Source: Mesorhizobium sp. B1-1-8
GTDB lineage: Bacteria; Pseudomonadota; Alphaproteobacteria; Rhizobiales; Rhizobiaceae
Direction of reading: 5' to 3'
NCBI RefSeq assembly: GCF_006442795.2
Contig: NZ_CP083956.1
Location: 2,891,501 to 2,955,500 of the forward strand
Length of the DNA stretch: 64,000 nt
The position numbers and the translations under genes are program-made. Below, piece after piece: positions 25,359-34,255 of this stretch (position 1 is the first letter of the stretch; each line of letters opens with the position of its first letter). The notes under the pieces were generated by a model, which searched no databases, was not told the origin of the DNA, and saw nothing but the letters and a program-made list of their open reading frames with translations.

Positions 25359-27428
25359 ATGACCAGCTTGATGACCAAAGGCCAGCCTGAACAGGCGGCC
25401 GACGATCCCTTCCTCTGGCTGGAAGAGCGCAACAGCAAGGAAGCGCTCGACTGGGTCCATCGCCAGAACGAGCTGACGGTTGCCGAATTGCAGGGCGATC
25501 CTTGCTATCAGCCCGCCTTCGACACCTCGCTCGACCTGATGACGGCCGAGGACAATATGCCGGTCGGGTCGGCCCTTGCAGGCCACGTCTATAATTTCTG
25601 GCAAGACAAGACCAATGCGCTCGGTCTGTGGCGCCGCACGAGCGTCGCTTCCTACAAGACCGACAAGCCTGAGTGGGAGCCGATCATCGATTTCGATACG
25701 CTCTCCGCCAAGGAAGGGGTGAAATGGGTGTTCGGCGGCGCCAGCCGGCTCTATCCCGATTTTAACCGCTGTCTGCTCTCCATGTCGCCGGACGGCGGCG
25801 ACGCCAGCGAGATGCGCGAGTTCGACATCACAACCAAATCCTTCGTCGAGGACGGCTTTCGCGCGCCGGCTTCGAAGTCGGGCTTTTCCTGGCTGGACAA
25901 GGACACGGTGATCGTGTCGGCGGCGTTTGAGGAGGCCGACAAGACGCAGTCCGGCTATCCGCGGGTCATCAAGCTCTGGCGGCGCGGCACCAAGCTGGAG
26001 GATGCAACACCGGTTTTCGAAGCCGAGAAGCAGCATCTTGCGGTCGGCGGCGGTGTCGAGTTCGATGGCGACAAACGGCATGTGCTGTTGGGCAAGACCA
26101 TCGACTTCTTCACCTCGCACAGTTTTCTGCGGCTGACTTCCGGCGAGAACAGGCGCATTCCGCTGCCGGATGACGCCACCGATACGGCAATCTTCAAGGG
26201 ACAGCTTGTCTTCGGCGTGCGCAGCCCCTGGACAGCGCCGGACGGCATGCACTGCCTGCCCGACGGGCTCTATTCGGTCGATTTCGACCGCTGGATCGAG
26301 ACCGGCAGCTTTGAGCCGGTCGAAATCGTGCTGAAGCCGGCGCATCGCGTTTCCATCGCCGGGCTCGCCAGGACACAGGACCGGCTGTTCATCAATCTGA
26401 TGGACAATGTGCGCGGCAAGGTCGTCGCCTGCGACCGCACCGCCGATCGCTGGTCGCTGAAGCCGGTCGCGCTGCCGGACAACGGCAATGTCGGCATCAG
26501 CCATGCCGAGCATTTCGGCGCCAGCGTCTCCTTCTCCTTCACCGATTTTCTGACGCCCAGCTCGATCATCTGGTCGGACGACAATGGCGAGACTTTGAAG
26601 ACCGTGAAATCGCAGCCGGCCCGCTTCGACGCCTCGCCCTACATTTCGGAACAGTTCGAGGCGCGATCGAAGGACGGCACGATGATCCCGTATTTCGTCG
26701 TCAGGCGGCGCGACCTGAACGGGCCGGTGCCGACGCTGCTCTACGGTTATGGCGGCTTCGAAGTGCCGCTCTTGCCGGGCTATGCCGGCATTCGCGGCAG
26801 GCTGTGGCTGGACAAGGGCAATGCCTATGTGCAGGCCAATATCCGCGGCGGCGGCGAGTTCGGGCCGGCCTGGCACCAGGCGGCGCTGAAGGGCAAGCGC
26901 CAGAACGCTTTCGACGATTTCGCCGCTGTCGCCGAGGACGCGGGCAGGCGCGGCATCACGACCGCCGCGCAGCTCGGTATCCAGGGTGGCTCGAATGGCG
27001 GACTGCTCACAGGCGTGTCGCTGACGCAGCGCCCCGAGCTGTTCGGCGCCGTCATCATCGACGTGCCGCTGCTCGACATGCTGCGCTACACCGAACTGCC
27101 GCCCGGTGCCTCGTGGATAGCCGAATATGGCGATCCCTCGAAGCCGGAGGACGCGGCCTGGCTGGCGGCCTATTCGCCCTACCAGCATGTCGCGGCCAAC
27201 GTCGCCTATCCGCCGGTGCTGCTGATGACTTCGACCGCCGACGACCGCGTCCATCCCGGCCATGCGCGCAAGATGGCGGCGCGGCTGCAGGAGGCCGGCC
27301 ATGCCAATACGCTGTTCTTCGAGGAGACTGAAGGCGGACATGGCGGGCGCGGCGACCGCCGGCCGCAGGCCGCGCAAACGGCCATGCGCTATGTCTTTCT
27401 GCAGCGGGCGCTTGGCGGATTAGCTTGA
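25359..27428 (+). CDS. prolyl oligopeptidase family serine peptidase (S9)
   Basis: A 689-residue enzyme. An N-terminal beta-propeller region (about residues 15-410, beginning DDPFLWLEERN) precedes a C-terminal alpha/beta hydrolase domain. The nucleophile Ser is in GIQGGSNGG, the acid Asp in TSTADDRVHP and the His in EGGHGGRGD near the C-terminus. The family signature NIRGGGEFGPAWHQ is present. No signal peptide, so it should act on small peptides in the cytoplasm. The start at 25359 follows GGAG. Length and motifs match bacterial prolyl oligopeptidases well. Confidence 0.93.
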   Translation: MTSLMTKGQPEQAADDPFLWLEERNSKEALDWVHRQNELTVAELQGDPCYQPAFDTSLDLMTAEDNMPVGSALAGHVYNFWQDKTNALGLWRRTSVASYKTDKPEWEPIIDFDTLSAKEGVKWVFGGASRLYPDFNRCLLSMSPDGGDASEMREFDITTKSFVEDGFRAPASKSGFSWLDKDTVIVSAAFEEADKTQSGYPRVIKLWRRGTKLEDATPVFEAEKQHLAVGGGVEFDGDKRHVLLGKTIDFFTSHSFLRLTSGENRRIPLPDDATDTAIFKGQLVFGVRSPWTAPDGMHCLPDGLYSVDFDRWIETGSFEPVEIVLKPAHRVSIAGLARTQDRLFINLMDNVRGKVVACDRTADRWSLKPVALPDNGNVGISHAEHFGASVSFSFTDFLTPSSIIWSDDNGETLKTVKSQPARFDASPYISEQFEARSKDGTMIPYFVVRRRDLNGPVPTLLYGYGGFEVPLLPGYAGIRGRLWLDKGNAYVQANIRGGGEFGPAWHQAALKGKRQNAFDDFAAVAEDAGRRGITTAAQLGIQGGSNGGLLTGVSLTQRPELFGAVIIDVPLLDMLRYTELPPGASWIAEYGDPSKPEDAAWLAAYSPYQHVAANVAYPPVLLMTSTADDRVHPGHARKMAARLQEAGHANTLFFEETEGGHGGRGDRRPQAAQTAMRYVFLQRALGGLA

Positions 27429-27634
27429 ATTTGTAGCCTCGCGCGGCTTAATGTGCCGGCATGGTCCGCATCAGCACATCAGGCGCCTTCGGGGTCGCGG
27501 TGACGCCGTCACCGCGCACGCTGCGTGCCGAGCTTTTGCGCCTGTGCGCCCGCATCGGCTATTCGCCGCCCATCCTCCTCTGACGAATCCGCCCCGGCTG
27601 TTGCCGGATTGATTCAAGAGGAAAGATCAAAATC

Positions 27635-29014
27635 ATGACCTACCAGAACTATTCGCTGAAGCAGCTTCAGCAGATCGACGCCGCGCATCACCTTCATCCC
27701 TTCACCGACCATAAGGAACTGCGTGAGGCCGGCTCGCGCATCATCACCCGCGCCGACGGCCCGTTCATCTACGATTCCGAAGGCGCTGAAATCCTCGACG
27801 GCATGGCCGGCCTTTGGTGCGTCAATGTCGGCTATGGCCGTGACGAGCTGGCCGACGCCGCCTCCGCCCAGATGAAGGAACTGCCTTACTACAATTCCTT
27901 CTTCAAATGCTCGACGCCGACGCCGGTGCTGCTGTCGAAGAAGCTTTCGGAACTGGCGCCAAAGCATGTCGGCCAGGTGTTCTACGGCTCCTCCGGCTCG
28001 GAGGCCAACGACACCGCGCTGCGGCTCGTCCGCCACTATTGGGCACTGGAAGGCAAGCCGGAGAAGAACCGCATCATCTCGCGAAAGATGGGCTATCACG
28101 GCTCGACGATCGCCGGCACCTCGCTCGGCGGCATGGAGCCGATGCACAAGCAGCTCGGCGGCGCCGTGCCCAACATCGTCCATGTCATGATGCCCTATGC
28201 CTATGAGCTGGCGCTGCCCGGCGAAAGCGACCATGATTTTGGCATCCGTGCAGCCAAGGCGGTCGAGGACGCCATTCTCGAAGCCGGCGCCGACAAGGTC
28301 GCCGCTTTCATAGGCGAGCCGGTGATGGGCGCCGGCGGGGTGAAAATCCCGCCGATGAGCTACTGGCCGGAAGTGCAGCGCATCTGCCGCAAATACGATG
28401 TGCTCTTGATGCTGGATGAGGTGATCACCGGTTATGGCCGCACCGGCGAATGGTTCGCGGCACAGACTTTTGGCGTCGAGCCCGACACCATCACCACCGC
28501 CAAGGCGCTGACCTCCGGCTACCAGCCGCTGTCGGCGCTGCTGGTGGGCGACCGCATCGCCTCGACTCTGGTCGGAAAGGGCGGCGAGTTCTATCACGGC
28601 TACACCTATTCCGGTCATCCGGTGGCCTGCGCGGTGGCGCTGAAGAACCTTGAGATCATCGAGCGGGAAGGCCTGGTCGAGCGGGTCAGGAACGACACCG
28701 GTCCGTATTTCGCGCAGGCGCTGCAGGAGCATATCGCCGGCCACAGGCTGGTCGGCGAGGTGCGCTCGATCGGCCTGATGGGCGCGATCGAGATCGTCAA
28801 GGACAAGGCGACCAAGGAGCGTTATTTGCCGTCGGGAAGTGCCGCTGTGATCGTGCGCGACCATGCGATCGCGCAAGGCATGATGCTGCGCGCCACCGGC
28901 GACACGATGATCCTGTCGCCGCCGCTGATCTGGACACGCGACACGATCGACATGGCCTGCGAGCGCATTGCCAGGGCGCTCGACCTCGCCGAGGCGGATT
29001 TGCGCAAGCGGTAG
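27635..29014 (+). CDS. class III aminotransferase (omega-amino acid--pyruvate type)
   Basis: A 459-residue PLP enzyme of fold type I, class III. YGSSGSEANDTALRL binds the cofactor phosphate, LDEVITGYGRTG carries the PLP-contacting Asp, and TTAKALTSGYQPLSA carries the Schiff-base Lys. The N-terminus (HHLHPFTDHKEL) is typical of omega-transaminases that use pyruvate with beta-alanine, putrescine or related amines. It is followed by a hairpin at 29030-29055. The neighbours on the other side are a 3-hydroxyisobutyrate-dehydrogenase-like gene and an acyl-CoA dehydrogenase in opposite orientation, so it is not in their operon. Confidence 0.92.
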   Translation: MTYQNYSLKQLQQIDAAHHLHPFTDHKELREAGSRIITRADGPFIYDSEGAEILDGMAGLWCVNVGYGRDELADAASAQMKELPYYNSFFKCSTPTPVLLSKKLSELAPKHVGQVFYGSSGSEANDTALRLVRHYWALEGKPEKNRIISRKMGYHGSTIAGTSLGGMEPMHKQLGGAVPNIVHVMMPYAYELALPGESDHDFGIRAAKAVEDAILEAGADKVAAFIGEPVMGAGGVKIPPMSYWPEVQRICRKYDVLLMLDEVITGYGRTGEWFAAQTFGVEPDTITTAKALTSGYQPLSALLVGDRIASTLVGKGGEFYHGYTYSGHPVACAVALKNLEIIEREGLVERVRNDTGPYFAQALQEHIAGHRLVGEVRSIGLMGAIEIVKDKATKERYLPSGSAAVIVRDHAIAQGMMLRATGDTMILSPPLIWTRDTIDMACERIARALDLAEADLRKR

Positions 29015-29342
29015 GCTAGGCAAAGTGATCGGGCGCCTCGAGTATGGGGCGCCCGGCGATCGATCGGCTGGGAGCGCCTTGCGTTAGAAACGCAAAAACC
29101 GCGTCCCAAGGGGAACGCGGCTCTGCCAAGAAACGCATGGCACTACGCTACTGGAATACTTGCGAAACGTACGGGCTCCGGTACGCGAGACCTGATCCGG
29201 AGCGCCGGGCGGACGTGATGTCCGCCTCACAGTCCGTTTTAAAGGCACATCGTTACCGGGGAGTTATCGAGAGCTTAAGCAAATCTAAATTTGCCGGCTT
29301 ACCGCCGAAAATTTTCACTAATAAGCCTTTGAAAGCAGCAAT
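29015..29342. other. 328-bp intergenic stretch with hairpins
   Basis: No gene is seen. CGGGCGCC at 29030-29037 pairs with GGCGCCCG at 29048-29055, probably ending the aminotransferase transcript although no T-run follows. A second hairpin pairs CCGCGTCCC (29099-29107) with GGGAACGCGG (29111-29120) with one bulge, after an A-rich run. The part from about 29240 to 29342 is markedly AT-richer than the surroundings. It could hold a small RNA or promoters; nothing was recognised. Confidence 0.5.
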
Positions 29343-30227
29343 TTACGTTTTGTCACCGCGCAGGAAATTTATGATGCCGGAAAAATCGGCCCCGGCATTG
29401 CCTTGCGCGTTGAACAGCGCGTAAAGCTGCGTCGCCTCGGCGCCGAGCGGCGTCACCGCGCCGGCGCCCTGGGCGGCTTCCTGCGACAGTTTCAGGTCTT
29501 TCAGCATGAGGGCCGCGGCAAAGCCCGGCTTGTAGTCGCGGTTGGCGGGCGACGCCGGCACCGGGCCGGGCACCGGGCAATAGGTGGTCAGCGACCAGCA
29601 CTGGCCGGAGGAGGTGGAGGCGACGTCGAACAGCGCCTGGTGCGAGAGGCCGAGTTTTTCGGCGAGCACGAAGGCTTCGGCGACGCCGATCATCGAAATG
29701 CCGAGAATCATGTTGTTGCAGATCTTGGCGGCTTGGCCGGCGCCATCGCCACCGCAATGGACGATGCGGCCGGCCATCGGCTGCAGGATCGGCTCGGCGG
29801 CGGCGAAGGCCTGATCCGAGCCGCCCGCCATGAAGGTCAGCGTGCCTGCGGTGGCGCCGCCGGTGCCGCCGGACACCGGCGCGTCGATCGACGGCAGGCC
29901 GTGTCTGGCGGCAATGGAATGGGCCTTACGCGCCGATTCGACATCGATGGTCGAGGAATCGATTAGCAAAGCGCCTTTCTTCGCCTTGGGCGCGATGTCC
30001 TCGTAGACTGACAACACATGTCTGCCGGCGGGAAGCATGGTGATAACCATGTCGGCATCTTTCACCGCGGCGACGGCGTTGGCCATCACCGTCACGCCGT
30101 GCTCTTTCGCGATCGCAAGGTTCTCAGGCACGAGATCGAAGCCCAGCACTGCATGGCCAGCCTTGACCAGATTGGCGGCCATCGGGTTCCCCATGTTGCC
30201 GAGACCGATGAAGGCGATAGTTGCCAT
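29343..30227 (-). CDS. mmsB: 3-hydroxyisobutyrate dehydrogenase
   Basis: A 294-residue NAD-dependent beta-hydroxyacid dehydrogenase. The N-terminus carries IAFIGLGNMGNPMAANL, combining the Rossmann GxGxxG and the family signature. The substrate-binding DAPVSGGTGGA and the catalytic-Lys block GAGQAAKICNNM are present. Lying 24 bp after an acyl-CoA dehydrogenase gene on the same strand, it fits distal valine catabolism, oxidising 3-hydroxyisobutyrate to methylmalonate semialdehyde. A GGAGAA ribosome site precedes the ATG. Related enzymes act on 3-hydroxypropionate, which would matter if acrylate is produced by the DMSP-lyase-like proteins nearby. Confidence 0.9.
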   Translation of the reverse strand: MATIAFIGLGNMGNPMAANLVKAGHAVLGFDLVPENLAIAKEHGVTVMANAVAAVKDADMVITMLPAGRHVLSVYEDIAPKAKKGALLIDSSTIDVESARKAHSIAARHGLPSIDAPVSGGTGGATAGTLTFMAGGSDQAFAAAEPILQPMAGRIVHCGGDGAGQAAKICNNMILGISMIGVAEAFVLAEKLGLSHQALFDVASTSSGQCWSLTTYCPVPGPVPASPANRDYKPGFAAALMLKDLKLSQEAAQGAGAVTPLGAEATQLYALFNAQGNAGADFSGIINFLRGDKT

Positions 30228-30251
30228 CGTTGTTCTCCAGAATATTTGTCG

Positions 30252-31418
30252 TCAGCGTCCGATCAGGGCCCGTGCGATGATGACGCGCATGATCTCATTG
30301 GTGCCTTCAAGGATCTGGTGAACGCGCAGGTCCCGCACCAGCTTCTCGATGCCGTAGTCGTGCAGATAGCCGTAGCCGCCATGCAGTTGCAGCGCGTCGT
30401 TGGCGACGTCGAAGCCTATATCGGTGACGAAGCGCTTGGCCATCGCCGACCATTTGCCGGCGTCCGGCGCCTTGCGGTCGAGCTTCGAGGCGGCGGCGTA
30501 AAGGAAGATGCGGGCCGCCTGCAGCTCCGTCTCCATGTCGGCCAGCTTGAACTGCAGCGCCTGGAACTGGTTGATCTTCGAGCCGAAGGCCTTGCGCTCG
30601 GCCGTATAGGCGAGCGCCTTGTCCAGCGCCGACTGCGCGCCGCCGAGCGAACAGGCGGCGATGTTGAGCCGTCCGCCATCGAGACCAGCCATGGCGATGC
30701 CGAAACCGGCGCCTTCCGCAGCCAGCAGGTTTTCGGCCGGCACCTTGCAGTCTTCGAAGATGACCTGGCGGGTCGACTGCATGTGCCAGCCCATCTTGTG
30801 CTCATTGGCGCCGAAGGAGAGGCCGGGCGCGTCCCTCGGCACGACAAAGGCCGAAATGCCTTTCGGGCCCTCGGCGCCGGTGCGCGCCATGACGACATAG
30901 AGATCGCTGTCGCCGGCGCCGGAGATGAACTGCTTGGCGCCGTTGAGCACATAATCGCCGCTGCTCTTCACCGCGCGCGTCTTGAGGGCCGCGGCATCCG
31001 AGCCGGAGCCGGGCTCTGTCAGGCAATAGCTCGCCAGCCACTCCATCGACGTCAGTTTCGGCAAGAAGCGCCAGCGCTGCTCGTCTGAGCCGAAGCGGTC
31101 GATCATCGAGGCCGCCATATTGTGGATGGAGATGAAGGAGGAAAAGGCGGGGTCGGCATGGGCGAGCGCCTCGAAGATCAGCACGGCGTCGAGACGGCCG
31201 AGCGCCGAGCCGCCGACATCGTCGCGCACATAAATGCCGCCGAGGCCGAGCGGCCCGGTTTCGCGGATCACATCGGCGGGAAAGTGCTTTGCGCGATCCC
31301 AGTCGAGCGCGTTCGGCGCGACGCGGTCTGCAGCGAAGGCCCCGGCCATCTCCTTTATGGCGCGCTGCTCCTCGGTGAGTTCGAACTGGCCGGTGCCGGC
31401 ATCGACCGCCGCGTCCAT
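30252..31418 (-). CDS. acyl-CoA dehydrogenase (isobutyryl-CoA type)
   Basis: A 388-residue flavoprotein of the acyl-CoA dehydrogenase family. The FAD-binding block is ASYCLTEPGSGSD and the C-terminal block QILEGTNEIMR contains the likely catalytic Glu, as in short branched-chain members such as ACAD8. The C-terminal flavin-contact motif LQLHGGYGYLHDY is also present. The gene lies directly upstream of mmsB in the same direction, which supports isobutyryl-CoA to methacrylyl-CoA in valine breakdown. The start at 31418 follows GGGAGC. It is divergent from the cupin gene at 31557. Confidence 0.9.
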   Translation of the reverse strand: MDAAVDAGTGQFELTEEQRAIKEMAGAFAADRVAPNALDWDRAKHFPADVIRETGPLGLGGIYVRDDVGGSALGRLDAVLIFEALAHADPAFSSFISIHNMAASMIDRFGSDEQRWRFLPKLTSMEWLASYCLTEPGSGSDAAALKTRAVKSSGDYVLNGAKQFISGAGDSDLYVVMARTGAEGPKGISAFVVPRDAPGLSFGANEHKMGWHMQSTRQVIFEDCKVPAENLLAAEGAGFGIAMAGLDGGRLNIAACSLGGAQSALDKALAYTAERKAFGSKINQFQALQFKLADMETELQAARIFLYAAASKLDRKAPDAGKWSAMAKRFVTDIGFDVANDALQLHGGYGYLHDYGIEKLVRDLRVHQILEGTNEIMRVIIARALIGR

Positions 31419-31556
31419 CGCGTGCTCCCTGTCGTTTCAGACCTTCTGGCCTGTCGTTTTTGGCTTTGCGCGCTGTTCAATCTAGACCAATGATGCCGCC
31501 GCGCAACCCGGCCGTCCGCGGAGCGGCTGTGCATGGATTGATCAACGGAGCCGCAC

Positions 31557-32171
31557 GTGCCTACAGTTTTCGATGAGTTGCTGGAGCGCTTGCATGGCTA
31601 TCTGGCCAATGTCGACAGCGATCTGGTCGCGGATACCGTCGCCCGCATCGACTGGGACATGCCCTCCCGCTCCCTCGAACCTCGCCCGCTCGACTGCCTT
31701 CGCTATCTCGACCGGATCGCGGAGCTTGCGCCGCCGGACATCCGGCCTGTGGCGCGGTTCGTGGCGGATCATCGCGACGACTTTCGCTGGGGCCAGACCT
31801 ATACCGCCGCCGATTTCGGCCAGGAATTCATCGACAATTACGGCTGGCTGGAGGTGTTCGGCACACGCGGGCATTTCGTCAATGACGAAGTCGCGGCAGG
31901 CCTGCTGATCCTCGGGCCCGACATCGTCTATCCCGACCATCATCACATCGCCGAGGAGATCTACATCCCGCTGACCGGCGGCACTGAATGGCGCATGGGC
32001 GAGGGCGGTTTTCATGTTCGCGCGGCAGGCGAAGTAATCCATCATTTGTCCAACGTCAGCCATGCCATGCGAACGGGCAAGGAGCCGCTGATGGCGCTCT
32101 ACATCTGGCAGGGCGGGCCACTGGCACAGACATCCACAATACGCGACGCCGTCGCGGGGGGCAGGGGCTGA
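31557..32171 (+). CDS. cupin of the DMSP lyase superfamily (DddQ/DddL-like)
   Basis: A 204-residue single-domain cupin. The N-terminal ~110 residues are helical. The cupin core has VYPDHHHIAEEIYIPLTGG, with H128-H130, E133/E134 and Y136 as likely metal ligands and catalytic residues, and a second motif with H162, H163 and H169 followed by MRTGKEPLMALYIW. This arrangement matches the DMSP-lyase cupin family (DddQ, DddL, DddW). Many members of that superfamily do not cleave DMSP efficiently, so the substrate is open. A GTG start at 31557 follows CGGAG. Its TGA overlaps the ATG of cobQ by one base, so the two are translationally coupled. Confidence 0.82.
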   Translation: MPTVFDELLERLHGYLANVDSDLVADTVARIDWDMPSRSLEPRPLDCLRYLDRIAELAPPDIRPVARFVADHRDDFRWGQTYTAADFGQEFIDNYGWLEVFGTRGHFVNDEVAAGLLILGPDIVYPDHHHIAEEIYIPLTGGTEWRMGEGGFHVRAAGEVIHHLSNVSHAMRTGKEPLMALYIWQGGPLAQTSTIRDAVAGGRG

Positions 32172-33646
32172 TGGCCAAAGCGATCATGCTGCAGGGCACC
32201 GGCTCCGATGTCGGCAAGACCGTGCTGGTGGCGGGGCTTTGCCGCGCGGCAAGGAGGCGCGGGCTGAAGGTCCGGCCGTTCAAGCCGCAGAACATGTCGA
32301 ACAATGCCGCCGTCGCCGACTTGCCGGGCGACAACAGAGCCGGAGGCGGCGAGATCGGCCGTGCGCAATGGCTGCAGGCGATGGCCTGCGGCGTCGCGCC
32401 GACCGTGCATATGAACCCGGTGCTGCTCAAGCCGCAGAGCGATATCGGCTCGCAGGTCGTGGTGCAGGGCAAGGTGTTCGGCGAGGCACGGGCGCGCGAC
32501 TACCAGGCGATGAAGGGCCGGCTGATGGACGCCGTGCTGGACTCCTGGGCCAAGGTCGGTGAGGGCGCCGATCTCGTCATCGTCGAAGGCGCCGGCTCTG
32601 CGGCCGAGATCAACCTCAGGAGCCGCGACATCGCCAATATGGGTTTTGCCACGCACGCCGACGTGCCGGTGATCCTCGTGGGAGACATCGACCGAGGCGG
32701 CGTGATTGCGTCCGTGGCCGGCACGCATCTGATCCTGCCGGAGGGGGACCGGCGCATGATCGCCGGCTACCTCATCAACAAGTTCCGGGGCGATGTTTCG
32801 CTGTTCGACGACGGGATCAAAGCGATCGAAAAATTCACCGGCTGGCGCTGCTTCGGCGTCGTGCCGTGGCTGAAAGCGGCGGTAAGATTGCCGTCGGAGG
32901 ACTCGGTCGTGCTCGAACGGCTGGCCTCGGGCGAGAAGCGGGCGCTGAAGGTGGCAGTACCGACGCTGGCGCGCATTGCCAATTTCGACGATCTCGATCC
33001 GCTCAAGGCCGAGCCGCAGGTCGAGGTGGTTTTCGTGCCGCCGGGCAAGAAGCTGCCGGAAGATGCCGGGCTGGTTGTCATTCCCGGCTCTAAATCGACC
33101 ATCGGCGATCTCATAAAATTCCGTGAGAATGGCTGGGATCGCGATCTCATCGCCCACCGCAAGCGCGGCGGCTATGTGGTGGGCATCTGCGGCGGCTACC
33201 AGATGCTCGGCCGGATGGTGCGCGACCCCGACGGCATCGAAGGCAGCGTGACCGAGGCGGAAGGCCTTGGCCTGCTCGACATCGAAACGATGATGGAGCC
33301 GGAAAAGACGGTGCGCAATTCAAGCGCCCGGTCGGTGCCGTTCGGGCTGCCGCTCGAAGGCTACGAGATCCATCTCGGCCGCACCACCGGACCGGACACC
33401 GCCCGGCCGTCAGCGATCATCAACGGCGTCGAGGACGGCGCGATCTCCGCCGACGGCAAGGTGATCGGCACCTATCTGCACGGCCTGTTTTCCGCAGATG
33501 CCTTTCGCGCTGCATATTTGGAAAGCCTCGGCGTCAGAAATGGTGGCATCGACTATCGCGCCGAAGTCGGGCGGGCACTGGACGAGGTCGCGGCCGAGTT
33601 GGAGAGGCATCTCGACTGCGACGCGATCTTTGGGTTGGCGCGGTAG
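32171..33646 (+). CDS. cobQ: cobyric acid synthase CobQ
   Basis: A 491-residue enzyme that amidates adenosylcobyrinate a,c-diamide at four carboxylates in cobalamin synthesis. The N-terminal dethiobiotin-synthetase-like ATPase domain begins LQGTGSDVGKT. The C-terminal glutaminase domain has the nucleophile Cys in GICGGYQMLG and the catalytic His in GTYLHGLF. The start overlaps the cupin stop (TGATG). No other cobalamin gene is within the window, so this is an isolated cobQ paired with an unrelated partner. A B12 supply would serve the corrinoid methyltransferases elsewhere in the window. Confidence 0.95.
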   Translation: MAKAIMLQGTGSDVGKTVLVAGLCRAARRRGLKVRPFKPQNMSNNAAVADLPGDNRAGGGEIGRAQWLQAMACGVAPTVHMNPVLLKPQSDIGSQVVVQGKVFGEARARDYQAMKGRLMDAVLDSWAKVGEGADLVIVEGAGSAAEINLRSRDIANMGFATHADVPVILVGDIDRGGVIASVAGTHLILPEGDRRMIAGYLINKFRGDVSLFDDGIKAIEKFTGWRCFGVVPWLKAAVRLPSEDSVVLERLASGEKRALKVAVPTLARIANFDDLDPLKAEPQVEVVFVPPGKKLPEDAGLVVIPGSKSTIGDLIKFRENGWDRDLIAHRKRGGYVVGICGGYQMLGRMVRDPDGIEGSVTEAEGLGLLDIETMMEPEKTVRNSSARSVPFGLPLEGYEIHLGRTTGPDTARPSAIINGVEDGAISADGKVIGTYLHGLFSADAFRAAYLESLGVRNGGIDYRAEVGRALDEVAAELERHLDCDAIFGLAR

Positions 33647-33717
33647 TTTCTCGATGCCTTGAGCTGCGTTCGTTCGCGAGTCCTGTACCTTGGCGATTAG
33701 CCGAGTCACGTGTGCCG

Positions 33718-33901
33718 TCGTCATCCACGGGCGAAGCAAGGAGCGAAGCGACGCAGCGCAGACCCGAGGATCCATTCCGTGACGTCGAGGTGTTGCAACG
33801 GTGCAGAATTCTGCTCCGCCGCGCCCTTCGATCAACGTAACGGCATGGATCCTCGGGTCTCCGCGACGGAGCTTCGCTCCTGCTTCGCCCGTGGATGACG
33901 A
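33718..33901. repeat. 184-bp palindromic intergenic element
   Basis: The ends are a 21-bp perfect inverted repeat (33718-33738 against 33881-33901), with CGTCATCCACGGGCGAAG as its core. Further inside, GGAGCGAAGC faces GCTTCGCTCC and GACCCGAGGATCCAT faces ATGGATCCTCGGGTC, so most of the element could fold into one long hairpin. It has no reading frame of interest. It resembles the RIME-type mosaic elements of rhizobia and fills the gap between cobQ and the next small gene. Confidence 0.8.
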
Positions 33902-33942
33902 AGTTTAGACGCCGTCGCTAACCTCGATTGCCGGCGGTAGAC

Positions 33943-34173
33943 CTACGCTTTCTCTCTGAGCCCGATGGCGAAGGCTTCGGCGAAACTGATCACCAGCGGC
34001 ACGGTCAGCGAGGCATATTCGACAATGCGGAAATGTCCGGGCAGCGTCTCACGGTAACCGCAGATGTCGGTGACGATGCCGCCCAGCGGTAGGGCAGGTG
34101 TGAGCCTCACCATCTCGAACCTATCGGCGACGGTCCGATTGTCTTTTCGATGGCGCTCCGTCTCGACGGACAT
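33943..34173 (-). CDS. small hypothetical protein
   Basis: A 76-residue protein that I do not recognise. The first ~20 residues are charged (ETERHRKDNRTVADRF). The rest is more hydrophobic (LPLGGIVTDICGY, ASLTVPLVISFAEAFAIG) but has no clear membrane helix. No ribosome site precedes the ATG. It sits between the palindromic element and a small membrane-protein gene on the same strand. Coding status is uncertain. Confidence 0.4.
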   Translation of the reverse strand: MSVETERHRKDNRTVADRFEMVRLTPALPLGGIVTDICGYRETLPGHFRIVEYASLTVPLVISFAEAFAIGLREKA

Positions 34174-34206
34174 GGGATGATTCTATCAGACCGTGTCCTG
34201 GAATCA

Positions 34207-34233
34207 AAAGCGCCCGGCCGGGCCGGGCGCTTC
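34207..34233 (-). terminator. strong GC hairpin terminator
   Basis: AAGCGCCCGGCC pairs with GGCCGGGCGCTT around a one-to-three-base loop. A T-run (CTTTTGATTC) follows on the minus strand. It lies 23 bp after the small membrane-protein gene and fits an intrinsic terminator for it. Confidence 0.75.
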
Positions 34234-34255
34234 GAGTCGCCTAAGATTCGCGATT

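Noticed and set aside
25260..27377. 705-codon reading frame antisense to the prolyl oligopeptidase
   Set aside because: A shadow frame; the plus-strand gene has a complete catalytic triad and ribosome site.
27461..27583. 40-codon reading frame between the peptidase and the aminotransferase
   Set aside because: No clear ribosome site and no recognised product; too short to support by eye.
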